A stretch of 64,000 nt of DNA, from positions 22,258,479-22,322,478 of the forward strand of contig NC_066509.1 in the NCBI RefSeq assembly GCF_024679095.1. Direction: 5' to 3'. Origin of the DNA: Eriocheir sinensis (taxonomy: Eukaryota; Arthropoda; Malacostraca; Decapoda; Varunidae). Below, one piece after another: positions 53,504-64,000 of this stretch (the first letter of the stretch is position 1; the number at the start of each line of letters is the position of its first letter). The translations under genes were made by a program, and so were the position numbers. The notes beneath the pieces were generated by a model that worked only from the letters and a program-made list of their open reading frames with translations, had not been told where the DNA came from and did not search any database.

Positions 53504-54328
53504 GTTCCACCTGGTTCTCTGTCCGGTGTTAGTGTGCTCCATCCTGCCTTAGCAAAGGTTATGATTCCACCTCTCCACCTGGTTCTGTCAGGTGTTAGTG
53601 TGCTCCATCCTGCCTCAGCAAAGGTTATAATTCCACCTCTCCACCTGGTTCTCTGTCCGGTGTTAGTGTGCTCCATTCTGCCTCAGCAAAGGTTATAATT
53701 CCACCCCTCCACCTGGTTCTCTGTCAGGTGTTAGTTTGATCCATCCTGCCTCAGCAAAGGTTATAATTCCACCTCTCCACCTGGTTCTCTGTCAGGTGTC
53801 AGTGTGCTCCATCCTGTCCAAACAAAGGTTATAATTCCACCTCTCCATCTGGATATAATTCCACCCCTCCACCTGGTTCTCTGTCCGTTATTAGTGTGCT
53901 CCATCCTGCCCCAACAAAGGTTATAATTCAACCTCTCCACCTGGTTCTCTGTCTGGTGCTAGTGTGCTCCATCCTGACCCAGCAAAGGTTATAATTCCAC
54001 TTCTCCACCTGGTTCACTGTCTGGTGTTAATGTGCTCCATCCTGCCCCAGCAAAGGTAATAATTCAACCTCTCCAGCTGGTTCACTGTCTGGTGTTAGTG
54101 TGCTCCATCCTGCCCCAACAAGGTTCTACTTCCACCTCTCCACATGGTTCTCTGTCTGGTGTTAGTGTGCTCCATCTTGCCCCAACAAAGGTTATAATTC
54201 CACCTTTCCACCTGGTTCTCTGTCAGGAGTCAGTGTGCTCCATCCTGTGTCCCAGCAAAGGTTCTAATTCCACCTCTCCATCTGGTTCTCTGTCAGGTGT
54301 TAGTGTGCTCCATCCTGCTCCAGCAAAG
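53504..54328 (+). repeat. 68-bp minisatellite, segment 1 (about 12 copies)
   Basis: Unit: 'ggttctctgtctggtgttag', then 'tgtgctccatcctgccccag', then 'caaaggttataattccacct', then 'ctccacct'. Copies differ by a few percent. The unit is not a multiple of 3, so ORFs run only two to three units. Confidence 0.96.
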
Positions 54329-57090
54329 ATAAGATTAATTTATTGTCACATTGAATACGAAATACTACATGAATTTTTTTTGGCATTGAACTCATCCATT
54401 CGCTAAAAATACATATTTTGCATTAAAGATACTAAAAACAGTACGTTATTCACAATATCATACCAGTTACTACTTTTATACACTTTACTAGGTTGTATTT
54501 ATTTACAGTTAAAGTCTTTAGATGGTTGTACAGTTTTATACTCTTTGGAACAAAAGTATTTTTAAACCTACTTGTGTGTTGCATAGAGTGCTAATCTCCT
54601 GCCTGATCTAAGAAAGGTATAGTGACAGACCTGTTTCATTACATTATTATTGTACAGTTCATCTAGTGGTACAGTTTTTGCTGGGAGTCTACTTGTGGTC
54701 TTTACAATCTTCTTCAGTTTATTCTTATCTTTACATATTATTTTTCCATGCCATAATGTAATTGTGAGGCACAGGATCGATTCTACTGCGGATTTGTTGA
54801 ATAGTGATAATATTGTTTGGTCAATGTGAATGTTTTCCAGTACTCTTAAAAATGAATACGCTGTTAACATTTCTTGTAGACTTGTTGTGTATTTGAGGAT
54901 CCTGCTAGTTTGTCATCAATCATTATGCCCAAGTACTTATATTCATGAACTCTTTCAACATGTTCATTAGCTATGACAATTGGGTTAGGTACATAATTAT
55001 TTACTCTAAAATCGATTATCATTTCTTCTGCTTTCTTTACGTTAAGGGTTAAGAAATTATTGTTACACCAATCAAAAAGTTATTTATTTGACTCAAAAAT
55101 TCCCCTGAATTATCATTTCTGATTTTACCTATAATTGCAGTATCGTCCGCATACTTTACAATCGAACAGCTGCAGAGGAAGTTGCTTTTACAGTTGTTTG
55201 TATAAAGGGTAAAAAGTAGCGGTGAAAGGGCACACCCTTGTGGAGCCCCGTATTTGTGTGTACAGTGTCAGAGTTAATATGTTTTATTTTGGTGTATTGA
55301 AGTCTTTGCGAAAGATAACTACAGATCCACAGTATTAGATTACTGTTGACATTCATCTCTAGTAATTTGTTTAAGTAAAGTATGTGGCTGAATTGTATTG
55401 AAAGCGCTAATAAAATCTATAAATAGAATTATAACCTGTGAATTTCGGGTTTCTAAATGTTCGTAAGTTTGGTGAAGTAAGGATAACCCAGCATCCTGAA
55501 CATTCATACCTTGACAATAAGCAAATTGCAAAATATCTTTCAAGGGATCTATGCTTGAACAAATGTACCTCTTCACAATGTCCTCCAAACATTTCACTAT
55601 AATTGATGTTAAGGCTACGGGTCAAAGATCATTAAATTCCCTCGGGTGGTTGTTTTTGGATACTGGAATAATCTCTGACATTTTCCACACATCCGGTACT
55701 GTACTCTGATCAAGTGAAGCCTGGAAAAGTTTACGCAGTGGATCAGCAAGCTGCTCGGCACAGGATTTTAGTAGTTTAGAACCAATTTTATTGGGTCCAC
55801 TTGCTTTTCCACATCGTATCATCGCGAGTTATAATTATTCGTTCTACATTGATACCCCTAACCATTGACAAAATATTTTCACATTCAGCATTAAAATCGT
55901 GTACATCAAACCTAGCATAAAAGGAGTTCAAATAATTTATATACTGTTGACTGATTGGTGGGTCTATTGATGACCTTTTCTTTTTAGAGCCACTCAGTAG
56001 TTTTGCCCCCGTCCAAGCATCTTTTGATTTATTTGACTTAAATAAGTTTTCAATTTAAACTTTATATGACTGTTTAGCATCTAGTATTTTCCTATTTAAT
56101 TGGCTTTGTATCACTTTCCTTTGCATGCGGTCACCATTTACAAAAGTTCTCTTTTTTTTCAATCAATAATGCTTTGACATCAGAATTTATCCAGGGTTTG
56201 TTATTTGGATAAATACTCATTTCCTTAGTTGAAACAATCATGTTGGTACAAAAGTTAGTATATGAATTTAAAACATCTACATTTACATCAACATCGTTGG
56301 ACTCATTATACAACACATCCCAGTCCGTACAATCAAAACAGCCTTCAAGACTCGCCATGTGCTCATTATTCCAATCCTGCACCTTAATTTTCTCGCACGG
56401 TTTACATTTCAGAGTTTGCTTATATGTGGAAGCCAAAAACACCATTTTGTTGTCAGATTTACCTAATTTAGGCTTTTGATAAGAACGATAACCGTTCTTT
56501 ACATTACAATACATTTTATCTAAGATATTATTATCTCTAGTGGGGCAAGTTACAGTTTGCTGATACAAAGGTACATTTGGTTAGAAATTACAGTGGTTAA
56601 AATTACCCAACACTACCATGATTCCTTCAGGATTTGCATTTGCATATATATTAACACAATTTAGTAATAATTCACTTGCTATTGCCTCAGTGGCATCAGT
56701 CGGGATGTATACAGTTATAATTAGTCACATTATTAAATTCACGTGGTAGGTAAAAAGGTCTACATGCTATTACTAAATATTCCAGGTCGTCACAACAAAA
56801 AGTACTCCATCTCTCATTTATGCACACCGCCACCCCTCCTCCTTTCTGTTTCACCACGTCCTTCCTGTCTCCCCTGACTTTCGAGAAACCATCAATATTT
56901 ACTGTTCCGTCTACATCCTTGTCTTGAAGCCAGGTTTCGGTTAATGCTATGACACTACTCTCTCGGTAGTCCCTTATATATTTACAATTTGCTGCTAATT
57001 CATCTATTTTATTTCAAATTGATTGTACATTACCGAAAGTTACTGTAGGCAGTGGTGTCCTTATACCCCGATTCCTCAATCTCTCCCGCA
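54329..57090 (-). mobile_element. LINE inserted in the 68-bp minisatellite (endonuclease plus RT, degraded)
   Basis: Minus strand, from 57090: NKIDELAANCKYIRDYR, SSVIALTETWLQDKDVDGT, KQKGGGVAVCINERWSTFC, TCPTRDNNILDKMYCNV, PKLGKSDNKMVFLASTY, CTDWDVLYNESNDVDVNVD, SIYPNNKPWINSDVKALLI, CGKASGPNKIGSKLLKSCAE, VPDVWKMSEIIPVSKNNHP, ILFIDFISAFNTIQPHTLL and TLYTNN-type RT block sequence, then the C-terminal VCHYTFLRSGRRLALYATHK. The order of endonuclease (ETW, TRDNNILD, GKSDNKMV) then RT (GPNKI, FIDFISAFNTI) is clear. Stops and frameshifts are frequent. The clade is not assigned. Confidence 0.82.
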
Positions 57091-59394
57091 CTCCACCTCT
57101 CCACCTGGTTCTCTGTCTGGTGTTAGTGTGCTCCATCCTGCCCCTGCAAAGGTTCTAATTCCACCTCTCCACCTAATTCTCTGTCTGGTGTTAGTGTGCT
57201 CCATCCTGCCCCAGCAAATGTTATAATTCCAAATCTCCACATGGTTCTCTGGCTGGTGTTAGTGTGCTCCATCCTGCCCCAACAAAGCTTATAATTCCAC
57301 TTCTCCACCTGGTTCTCTGTTTGGTGTTAGTGTGCTCCATCCTGCCCCAACAAAGGTTCTAATTCCACCTCCACCTGATTCTCTGTCTGGTGTTAGTGTG
57401 CTCCATCCTGCCCGAACGAATATTCTAATTCCACCTCTTCACCTGGTTCTCAGTCAGGTGTTAGTGTGCTCCATCCTGCCCCAACAAAGGTTCTAATTCC
57501 ACCTCTTCACCTGATTCTCTGTCTGGTGTTAGTGTGCTCCATCCTGCCCCAACGAATATTCTAATTCCACCTCTCCACCTGGTTCTCAGTCAGGTGTTAG
57601 TGTGCTCCATCCTGCCCCTACAAAGGTTCTAATTCCACCTCTCCACCTAGTTCTCTGTCAAGTGTTAGTGTGCTAAACCCTGCCTCAACAAAGGTTCTAA
57701 TTCCACCTCTCCACCTGGTTTTCTGTCTGGTGTTAGTTTGCTCCATCCTGCCCCGGTAAAGGTTTAAATTCCACCTCTCCATCTGGTTCTCTGTCTGGTG
57801 TAAGTGTGCTCAATCCTGCCCCGGCAAGGGTTATAATTCCATATCTCCACCTGGTTCTCTGTCTGGTGTTAGTGTGCTCCATCCTGCCCCAACAAAGGTT
57901 ATAATTCCACCTCTCCACCTGGTTCTTTGTCTGGTGTTAGTGTGCTCCATCCTGCCCCGGCAAAGGTTATAATTCCATTTGTCCACCTGGTTCTCTGTCC
58001 GGTGTAAGTGTGCTCCATCCTGCCCCGGCAAAGGTTATAATTCCACCTCTCCACCTGGTTCACTGCCTGGTGTTAGTGTGCTCCATCCTGCCCCAACAAA
58101 CGTTATAATTCCACCTCTCCACCTGGTTCTTTGTCTGGTGTTAATGTGTTCCATCCTGCCCCGGCAAAGGTTATAATTCCATCTTTCCACCTGGTTCTCT
58201 GTCTGGTGTTAGTGTGCTCCATCCTGCCCCGGCAAAGATTATAATTCCACCTCTCCACCTGGTTCTCTGTCTGGTGTTAGTGTGCTCCATCCTGCCCCGG
58301 CAAAGGTTATAATTCCACCTCTCCACCTGGTTCTCTGTCTGGTGTTAGTGTGCTCCATCCTGCCCTGGCAAAGGTTATAATTCCATTTCTCCACCTGGTT
58401 CTCTGTCTGATGTTAGTGTGCTCAATCCTGCCCCGGCAAAGGTTATAATTCCACTTCTCCACTTGGTTCTCTGTCTGGTGTTAGTGTGCTCCATCCTCCC
58501 CCAACTAAAGTTATAATTCTATCTCTCCACTTGGTTCTCTGTCTGGTGTTAATGTGTTCCATCCTGCCCCGGCAAAGGTTCTAATTCCACCTCTCCACCT
58601 AGTTCTGTCTGGTGTTAGTGTGCTCCATCCTGCCCCAGCAATGGTTATAATTCCACCTTTCCACTTGGCTCTGTATCTAGTGTTAGTGTGCTCCATCCCG
58701 CCCCAGCAAAGGTTCTAATTCCACCTCTCCACCTGGTTCTGTCTGGTGTTAGTGTGCTCCATCCTGCCCCAGCAAAGGTTATAATTCCACCTCACCACCT
58801 GGTTCTCTGTCAGGTGTCAATGTGCTCCATCCCGCCCCAGCAAAGGTTCTAATTCCACATCTCCACCTGGTTCTCTGTCTGGTGTTAGTGTGCTCCATCC
58901 TGCCCCAACAAAGGTTATAATTCCACCTCACCACCTGGTTCTCTGTCTGGTGTTAATGTGCTCCATCCTGCCCCAACAAAGGTTATAGTTCCACCTCTCC
59001 ACCTGGTTCTCTGTCTGGTGTTGGTGTGCTCTATCCTGCCCCAGCAAAGGTTATAATTCCACCTCTCCAATTGGTTCACTGTCTGGTGTTAGTGTGCTCC
59101 ATCCTGCCCCAACAAAGGTTCTAATTCAACGTCTCCAATTGGTTCTCTGTCTGGTGTTAGTGTGCTCCATCCTGCCCCAACAAAGGTTCTAATTCAACCT
59201 CTCCACTTGGTTCTCTGTCTGGTGTTAGTGTGCTCCATCCTGCCCCAGCAAAGGTTATAATTCCACCTCTCCTCCTTCTCCTCCGTCTGGTGTTAGTGGA
59301 CTCCATTCTGCCGCAGCAAAGGTTCGAATTACACATCTCCACCTGGTTCTCTGTCTGGTGTTAGTGTGCTCCACCCTGCCCTAGCAAAGTGTAG
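57091..59394 (+). repeat. 68-bp minisatellite, segment 2 (about 34 copies)
   Basis: Same unit as segment 1. Neighbouring copies share variants in blocks (for example 'ccccggcaaagg' in 57950-58450, 'ccccaacaaagg' in 57340-57560), which indicates local homogenisation. Confidence 0.97.
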
Positions 59395-59399
59395 TGCGG

Positions 59400-59621
59400 C
59401 GACGGCCTGATGAACGAGCCTCCCATAACCCACTTAGCCAGTGGGGTACCTCTTTGGCCGACTCGGTAAGGAGTGGCTCTCCCGTCACGCTGGTCGCGGT
59501 TCAATCCCAGGCAGCCGGGGAATACCCTCACTCTTGATTAATTTATCGTGTTATTTCGATACACGCAGAGGCCGTGTTGAAATAGGAAGGATTTAGAAAA
59601 GAAGCTCGTCGGGGCATTACA
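59400..59621 (+). mobile_element. tRNA-derived SINE inserted in the minisatellite
   Basis: A 222-bp insert flanked by the 5-bp duplication CAAAG (59395-59399, 59622-59626) that splits one 68-bp unit. It has RNA polymerase III promoter boxes at tRNA spacing: A box 'tggccgactcgg' (59455-59466) and B box 'ggttcaatccc' (59498-59508). The tRNA-unrelated 3' body runs to 'gggcattaca'. Confidence 0.88.
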
Positions 59622-59626
59622 CAAAG

Positions 59627-60460
59627 GATCTAATTCCATCTCTCCACCTGGTTCACTGTCTGGTGTTAGTGTGCTCCATCCTTCCCCAACAAAGGTTATA
59701 ATTCCACCTCTCCACCTGGTTCTCTGTCTGGTGTTAGTGTGCTCCATCCTGCCCCAGCAGAGGTTATAATTCCACCTCTCCACCTGGTTCTCTGTCTGGT
59801 GTTAGTGTGCTCCATCCTGCCCCGGCAAAGGTTATAATTCCATCTCTCCACCTGGTTCTCTGTCTGGTGTTGGTGTGCTCCATCCTGCCCCGGCAAAGGT
59901 TATAATTCCACCTCTCCACCTGGTTCTCTGTCTGGTGTTAATGTGCTCCATCCTGCTCCGGCAAAAGTTATAATTCCACCTCTCCACCTGGTTCTATGTC
60001 TGGTGTTAATATGCTCTATCCTGACCTAACAAAAGTTATAATTCCAACTCTCCACCTGGTTCTCTGTCTGATGTTGGTGTGCTCTATCCTGCCCCAGCAA
60101 AGGTTGTAATTCCACCTCTCCACTTGGTTCTCTGTCTGGTGTTAGTGTGCTCCATCCTGCCCTAGCAAAGGTTCTAATTCAACCTCTCCACTTGGTTCTC
60201 TGTCTGGTGTTAGTGTGCTCCACCCTGCCCCAACAAAGGTTCTAATTCCACCTCTCCACCTGGTTCACTGTCTTGTGTTAGTGTGCTCCATCCTGCCCCA
60301 GCAAAGGTTATAATTCCACCTCTCCACCTGGTTCTCTGTCTGGTGTTAGTGTGCTCCATCCTGCCTCAGCAAAGGTTATAATTCCACTTCTCCACCTGGT
60401 TCTCTGTCTGGTGTTAGTGTGCTCCATCCTGCCCCGTCAAAGGATCTAATCCACCTCTTC
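59627..60460 (+). repeat. 68-bp minisatellite, segment 3 (about 12 copies)
   Basis: Continues the unit split by the SINE and ends at an inversion point. Confidence 0.96.
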
Positions 60461-60464
60461 ACCA

Positions 60465-61030
60465 GCAGGTGGAGAGGTGGAATTATAACCTTTGCTGGGG
60501 CAGGATGGAGCACACTACACCAGACCGCTAACCAGTTGGAGAGGTGGAATTTTAACCTTTACCAGGGCAGGATGGAGCACACTAACACCAGACAGAAAAC
60601 CAGGTGGAGAAGTGGAATTATAACTTTTGCTGGGGCAGGATGGAGCACACAAACACCAGACATAGAACCAGGTGGAGAGGTGGAATTTGAATCTTTGCTG
60701 GGGAGGATGGAGTACACTAACACCAGACAGAGAACCAGGTGGACAAGTGGAATTATGGCTTTTGCTGGGGCAGGATGGAGCACACTAACACCAGACAGAT
60801 AACTAAGTGGAAAGGTGGAATTAGAACCTCTGCTGGGGCAGGATGGAGCACACTGACATCAGACAGAGAACCAGGTGGAGAGGTGGAATTAGAACCTTTG
60901 CTGGGGCAGGATGGAGCACACTAACACCAGACAGAGAACCAGGTGGAGAGGTGGAATTATAACCTTTGCTAGGGCAGGATGGAGCACACTAACACCAGAC
61001 AGAGAACCAGGTGGAGAGGTGGAATCATAG
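60465..61030 (-). repeat. 68-bp minisatellite, inverted segment (about 8 copies)
   Basis: From 60465 the same unit runs in the opposite orientation ('aggtggagaggtggaatta', 'aaccaggtgg'). The junction 'ccacctcttcacc-agc-aggtggagaggtgg' (60451-60480) is itself a hairpin. Confidence 0.97.
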
Positions 61031-61084
61031 CATTAGCCTGAACAGGGAGGAGTATACTAACATAACAGGAGAGTTAGAGCATCC

Positions 61085-61365
61085 TAGGAAAGGCCATAAT
61101 ACTGTAGTGGGCTGTTGATGGTTAACCTGTCCGCTGCGATTGACCGGGATTCGTCCTTCTCTGGTAGCCTGGTAACATATACTCCCAGGTCTTTCTCTGG
61201 CCCTGTGATGGATAGTGGAGTGTTTCCCATGTGGTATTGGTGTGCTGGATATCCCCTCCCAAGGTGCAGCACTTTACATTTTTCTTCATTGAATTATAGC
61301 AGACACTGTTCCACTCCTGTAGCTTGGTGAGGTCTTCTGGTAGGAAATTCACAGTCAAGGGTTAA
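61085..61365 (-). pseudogene. CR1-like LINE fragment (RT thumb)
   Basis: Minus frames read KNVKCCTLG, then AHQYHMGNTPLSITGPEKDL and GVYVTRLPEKDES. This matches the CR1 stretch KCKVLHLG ... NP.H.Y.MG ... EKDLGV that follows FADD. A one-base shift separates the two parts. Confidence 0.75.
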
Positions 61366-61639
61366 ACATTGTTATATAATGCCTTTTTTTTTGCATGGGA
61401 TGTGCATTAGTACTGTATAACCCTGATGTGAAATTTGTCATGCGTGAGAGGAATGAAAAGTTGTCATGTTTGGTTGTTGTTCAGCAGTACAGTGATCAGG
61501 ATCCTCCAGCAGACCAAGCACTGGGGTGCTGGAGTGTATCTTTTTCTTTTTTTACAAGTCTTTGCCGAACTGAAGGGCTTGCTCAACAGTTATTTAGCAA
61601 GACTGAATTAGTTTCCATTCTTGTTTCCAGTGTATTCAT

Positions 61640-61855
61640 GGACACATAAAGAGGTGAAGCTTGTGGTTGTTGCAGCGCCTTTTTCTTGTTTCCACGAACA
61701 CTGTTTTCAACTTTCTTCTGCAGAGACTTCCAGCGCTGGTCCTGGCCGCTGCAAGCCTTGTTGGGTCAGTGTGTGGGAAGTCACGAAGGTGGAGTTTGAG
61801 GCGGTCGGCCTCAACCACGAGGGTGCGCATGGAGTCATTGCCATGTTCCGTTGAT
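61640..61855. other. Candidate exon, strand uncertain
   Basis: On the plus strand a very good acceptor ('caactttcttctgcag', ending 61723) precedes an open frame to TGA 61852 (TSSAGPGRCKPCWVSVWEVT, KVEFEAVGLNHEGAHGVIAM). On the minus strand a G/C-third-position-rich frame reads MRTLVVEADRLKLHLRDFPH, TDPTRLAAARTSAGSLCRRK. Both look gene-like; only one can be real. Family not recognised. Confidence 0.35.
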
Positions 61856-62093
61856 GACCTCTTGATTGATTCATGTTGGTTGATGTCTCGCTGTGATATT
61901 GCAGTAAATATTTAGTTGTATCATTTTTCATCACTGTGCATGATCTGGATATTCCCAAAGTGTTCTTGAAGTGTACTGATTGAATGTTTTGACAAGAATA
62001 TGAAAATTCACTCTTAGTTAGTAAGAAACTGTGTATGCGAGGTATTTGTTTCCATGTTATCATTTTTTATTCTGATTATTTCCTCACTCTCAG

Positions 62094-62309
62094 GCTGTTT
62101 GAGCGGCAGGCTCGCCTTGAGCCTTCCAGGGAGTGCTGGGCGGCCTGGTGCCCCGGCTGAAGGCAAGCGGCCACCCTGAGACACCCAAAGACTGGATGAC
62201 ACAAGATCCTTTGCTGGTACTGGTGGCTGAGGGCTGTGCAGTGGTATGGGCACAGGCTCAGAGCGCCCAGGTGGACCAAGGCTCTGATACTGGTGAATGT
62301 TGCTGCTGA
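62094..62309 (+). CDS. Candidate terminal exon of an unrecognised gene
   Basis: Two nested acceptors exist: 'tttcctcactctcag' (to 62093) and 'gagccttccag' (to 62129). From 62130 a frame reads GVLGGLVPRLKASGHPETPK, DWMTQDPLLVLVAEGCAVVW, AQAQSAQVDQGSDTGECCC and stops at TGA 62307. From the first acceptor another phase gives LFERQARLEPSRECWAAWCP and a stop. Third-position bias is like the 38934 exon. It might be the last exon of that gene, but nothing proves the link. Confidence 0.4.
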
Positions 62310-62400
62310 TAGATTACTGATAAGGGAACAGGCAGGGAATATAAACAAATCGGTCAATTTACCGTTTCACCCAACCAACGATTTTCTGTTGTGGTTCATG

Positions 62401-62503
62401 TTTTTCTGGTGATAGATTTAGTGAATTGCACGATTTTGTACCTCATTTCCGTCGCAAATGTCTGCTTTTCGAGTTATGCCTCTTTTCAAGTTATGCCTAT
62501 CCC
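62401..62503 (+). repeat. Inverted repeat arm (pairs with 63717-63820)
   Basis: About 103 bp containing 'cctcatttccgtcgcaaatg' and 'cttttcaagttatgcctatc', repeated inverted at 63717-63820 with about 10 changes. 'gttatgcctcttttcaagttatgcct' itself has a short internal direct repeat. Confidence 0.9.
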
Positions 62504-62820
62504 TTGCCCTAAACGATCTTGGGGACCTGTGGGAACACGGGGTTTTTGGGTGGGGGAGCATAAAATCGACTAATGCGCATTTCAAATGAGGTCGAGAAAT
62601 CAACAGAATCACATTAGAACACCAGTGTAAAGGCATAGCCTACATTGTTTTGAATGAGCGGCGGAGGCGGCCATCTTGATGTAAGCAGTGTTGCCAGCGA
62701 TCCGCTCTTGCTCTTGCTCTTGCTGTACAGGTGACCCGTTGGAGAGTCAGGCCTTCGTATCGGCACACCCTGTAAAAATAAAACAACACAAGCAGTATCC
62801 ATTACAAATCTTCCAATTCC
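62504..62820. other. Spacer inside the inverted-repeat pair
   Basis: Contains 'gcagtgttgccagcgatccgct' (about 62680), matching the repeats at 63524-63640. No gene. Confidence 0.5.
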
Positions 62821-63520
62821 CTATTTCTTGCACACCACATCTTCTATAATTCTATCATTTGCTTCATCACTCAGTCCCAGCAGCAGCAGCATCCATTCCC
62901 TCTCTGTCCTTGCAATCCTCCCATTCACATCCCAGCCCATCTCACTCAGTGCCACCCTCATCATCTCCGTCCTTTCTCCCCGGTACCTCCCACACACCAG
63001 TATCACATGCACGACAGTTTCATCCACACCCCTGTCACACATCTGACACACTTTGCTGCGGGACTCAGACCACCTGTAGTTTCTTGCATTCACATTCATA
63101 CACTGCGCTCGAGCTTGGAAGAGAAGATCACCACCCAGGCTTCCATCATACCAGCTGACACACTGCGGGGCTTCCTTTTCCCTGTACCATTCCAAAGTAG
63201 TCTTTCGCTCCATCACATGCTTCCACCTCCTCAGACCGTCACCTTTCACTGCACTGTCTATCTCTTTCTTCCACTTTCTCACATTCCATTCTAGACCCTC
63301 ACTATTTCTGTCAGTCACCTTCCATTCAAAGAAACGCCTCCCTTCCTCTCTGCTCACCCACCTGACTCGCATACCACTGTCACCAACCATTCTCATGCAG
63401 TTTTTAATCCATTTGCTCTCATGCACACTCCACAAGTAGACCTTCCGTGCCAATCTTGCGTCATCCATTCGTTCCAGTCTGACTTTGTATCTAAGGGTAG
63501 CCTTCCTAAATCTTTCCCTA
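62821..63520 (-). pseudogene. RTE-type LINE C-terminal domain with CCHC-like zinc knuckle
   Basis: The minus frame down to TAA near 62821 reads RLERMDDARLARKVYLWSVH, WKHVMERKTTLEWYREKEAP, YDGSLGGDLLFQARAQCMNV and CQMCDRGVDETVVHVILVCG. The C-x2-C-x7-H-x4-C knuckle after 'LLFQARAQ' is the C-terminal end of the LINE family whose RT and endonuclease parts lie at 49951-52978 and 39516-39903. About 230 codons are open without damage, but the RT is absent, so the copy is 5'-truncated. Confidence 0.8.
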
Positions 63521-63645
63521 AAGGGTGAGCAGTGTTGCCAACGATCCGCTATAGGTGAGCAGTGTTGCCAACGATTTGCTACATTTAGCAAAGATGGATG
63601 CGGCCACTGGCAGGTGGGCAGTATTGCCAACGAAGTGCTTCATAT
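63521..63645. repeat. Short tandem repeat of 'gagcagtgttgccaacgatccgcta'
   Basis: Copies at about 63524 and 63555, and a diverged third ('gggcagtattgccaacgaagtgct') at about 63617. The same motif lies at 62680. Confidence 0.85.
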
Positions 63646-63716
63646 CACAAGGGGGAGTTTTTCTGGGAAAATCGTTATTGAAATACCTTGGCCGAAGATT
63701 TCTAACTTTCCTAGAT

Positions 63717-63820
63717 GGGATAGGCATAACTTGAAAAGAGGCATAACACGAAAAGTAGACATTTGCGACGGAAATGAGGTACAAAATCATTCAATTCACT
63801 ACATGTATCACCAGAAAAAG
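63717..63820 (-). repeat. Inverted repeat arm (pairs with 62401-62503)
   Basis: See the partner arm. Flanks do not show a clear target duplication. The 63820-64000 end of the window holds no gene I can support. Confidence 0.9.
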
Positions 63821-64000
63821 ATAAAGAACACGAGAAAATCGTTGCTTTCGCCAAGTTCAGGAAATGAAAACCACAACAACGCATTACCTTACTGGCCATA
63901 TGTTGATGTTTTTGTGGCGCTACTGCTGCTGCTGCCTCTCCTCCCTATAAATACAGGGAAGTTTACAGTTTGGGCACCGTACTTTTAAAGGAAGGACACC

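Noticed and set aside
59455..59510. Functional tRNA gene
   Set aside because: A and B boxes are present, but no acceptor stem pairs around them, and the 5-bp target duplication marks a SINE.
57123..60924. Series of 61-127-codon ORFs such as ERWNYNLCWGRMEHTNTRQR
   Set aside because: The 68-bp unit is read in rotating frames and stops every two to three units, so this is not a protein family.

Overview
The window is animal nuclear DNA, most likely from a decapod crustacean (crab or shrimp). The evidence is the mix of very long, almost perfect microsatellites ((GA)n, (CA)n, (TA)n, (TTA)n, several of 300-670 bp), CR1-, L2- and RTE-type LINE fragments on both strands, a tRNA-derived SINE, and short GC-rich coding exons with GT/AG borders in AT-rich surroundings. 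There are no bacterial operons, ribosome binding sites or CRISPR arrays. The species call is an inference.

Layout. 1-7.4 kb: microsatellites, pyrimidine-rich DNA and small duplications. 7.5-9.06 kb: one probable protein gene with an acidic 12-residue repeat, a basic/hydrophobic C-terminal segment and a frameshift near its start. 9-18 kb: degenerate repeats, microsatellites and LINE scraps, with a possible first exon and perfect splice donor at 11285-11326. 18.4-27.05 kb: a minus-strand CR1-like LINE cut in two by a 7.04-kb DNA transposon (19656-26699). 27-33 kb: a 673-bp perfect (CA)n tract and low-complexity DNA. 33.3-39.1 kb: three phase-0 candidate exons of an unrecognised plus-strand gene; their introns hold a nearly complete CR1 LINE and a 1.2-kb inverted-repeat element. 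39.5-53 kb: nested elements, namely an RTE-type scrap, an L2-like LINE with a PHD-finger ORF1, a CR1/jockey-type LINE carrying a second DNA transposon (42201-47310), and an RTE-type LINE split by a probable solo LTR. 53-61 kb: a 68-bp minisatellite of roughly 65 copies, interrupted by a LINE and a SINE and ending in an inverted segment. 61-64 kb: LINE scraps, two candidate exons and an inverted repeat.

Most notable: the two DNA transposons are distant relatives. Both end in 5'-TAG, with a TAGWCCGGGAGC-type terminus clearest at one end of each. Both made 3-bp target duplications (ATA, AAC) that can be verified because the interrupted LINE sequence reads through in frame once the element is removed. 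Both have long terminal inverted repeats built from tandem modules of about 142-155 bp. Both encode a large protein whose C-terminal third carries the acidic pattern of a FEN1/XPG-type nuclease (D; EEAD/EESD; SDTDV/SDTDI; TGCD/TGSDY). This matches what is known of the Academ superfamily, but membership needs a profile search. The second copy has an intact 927-codon ORF with a strong Kozak start but lacks the N-terminal portion present in the first.

Host genes are few and fragmentary here. Nearly every long coding stretch belongs to a mobile element, and many are broken by single-base frameshifts, from decay or from consensus errors.
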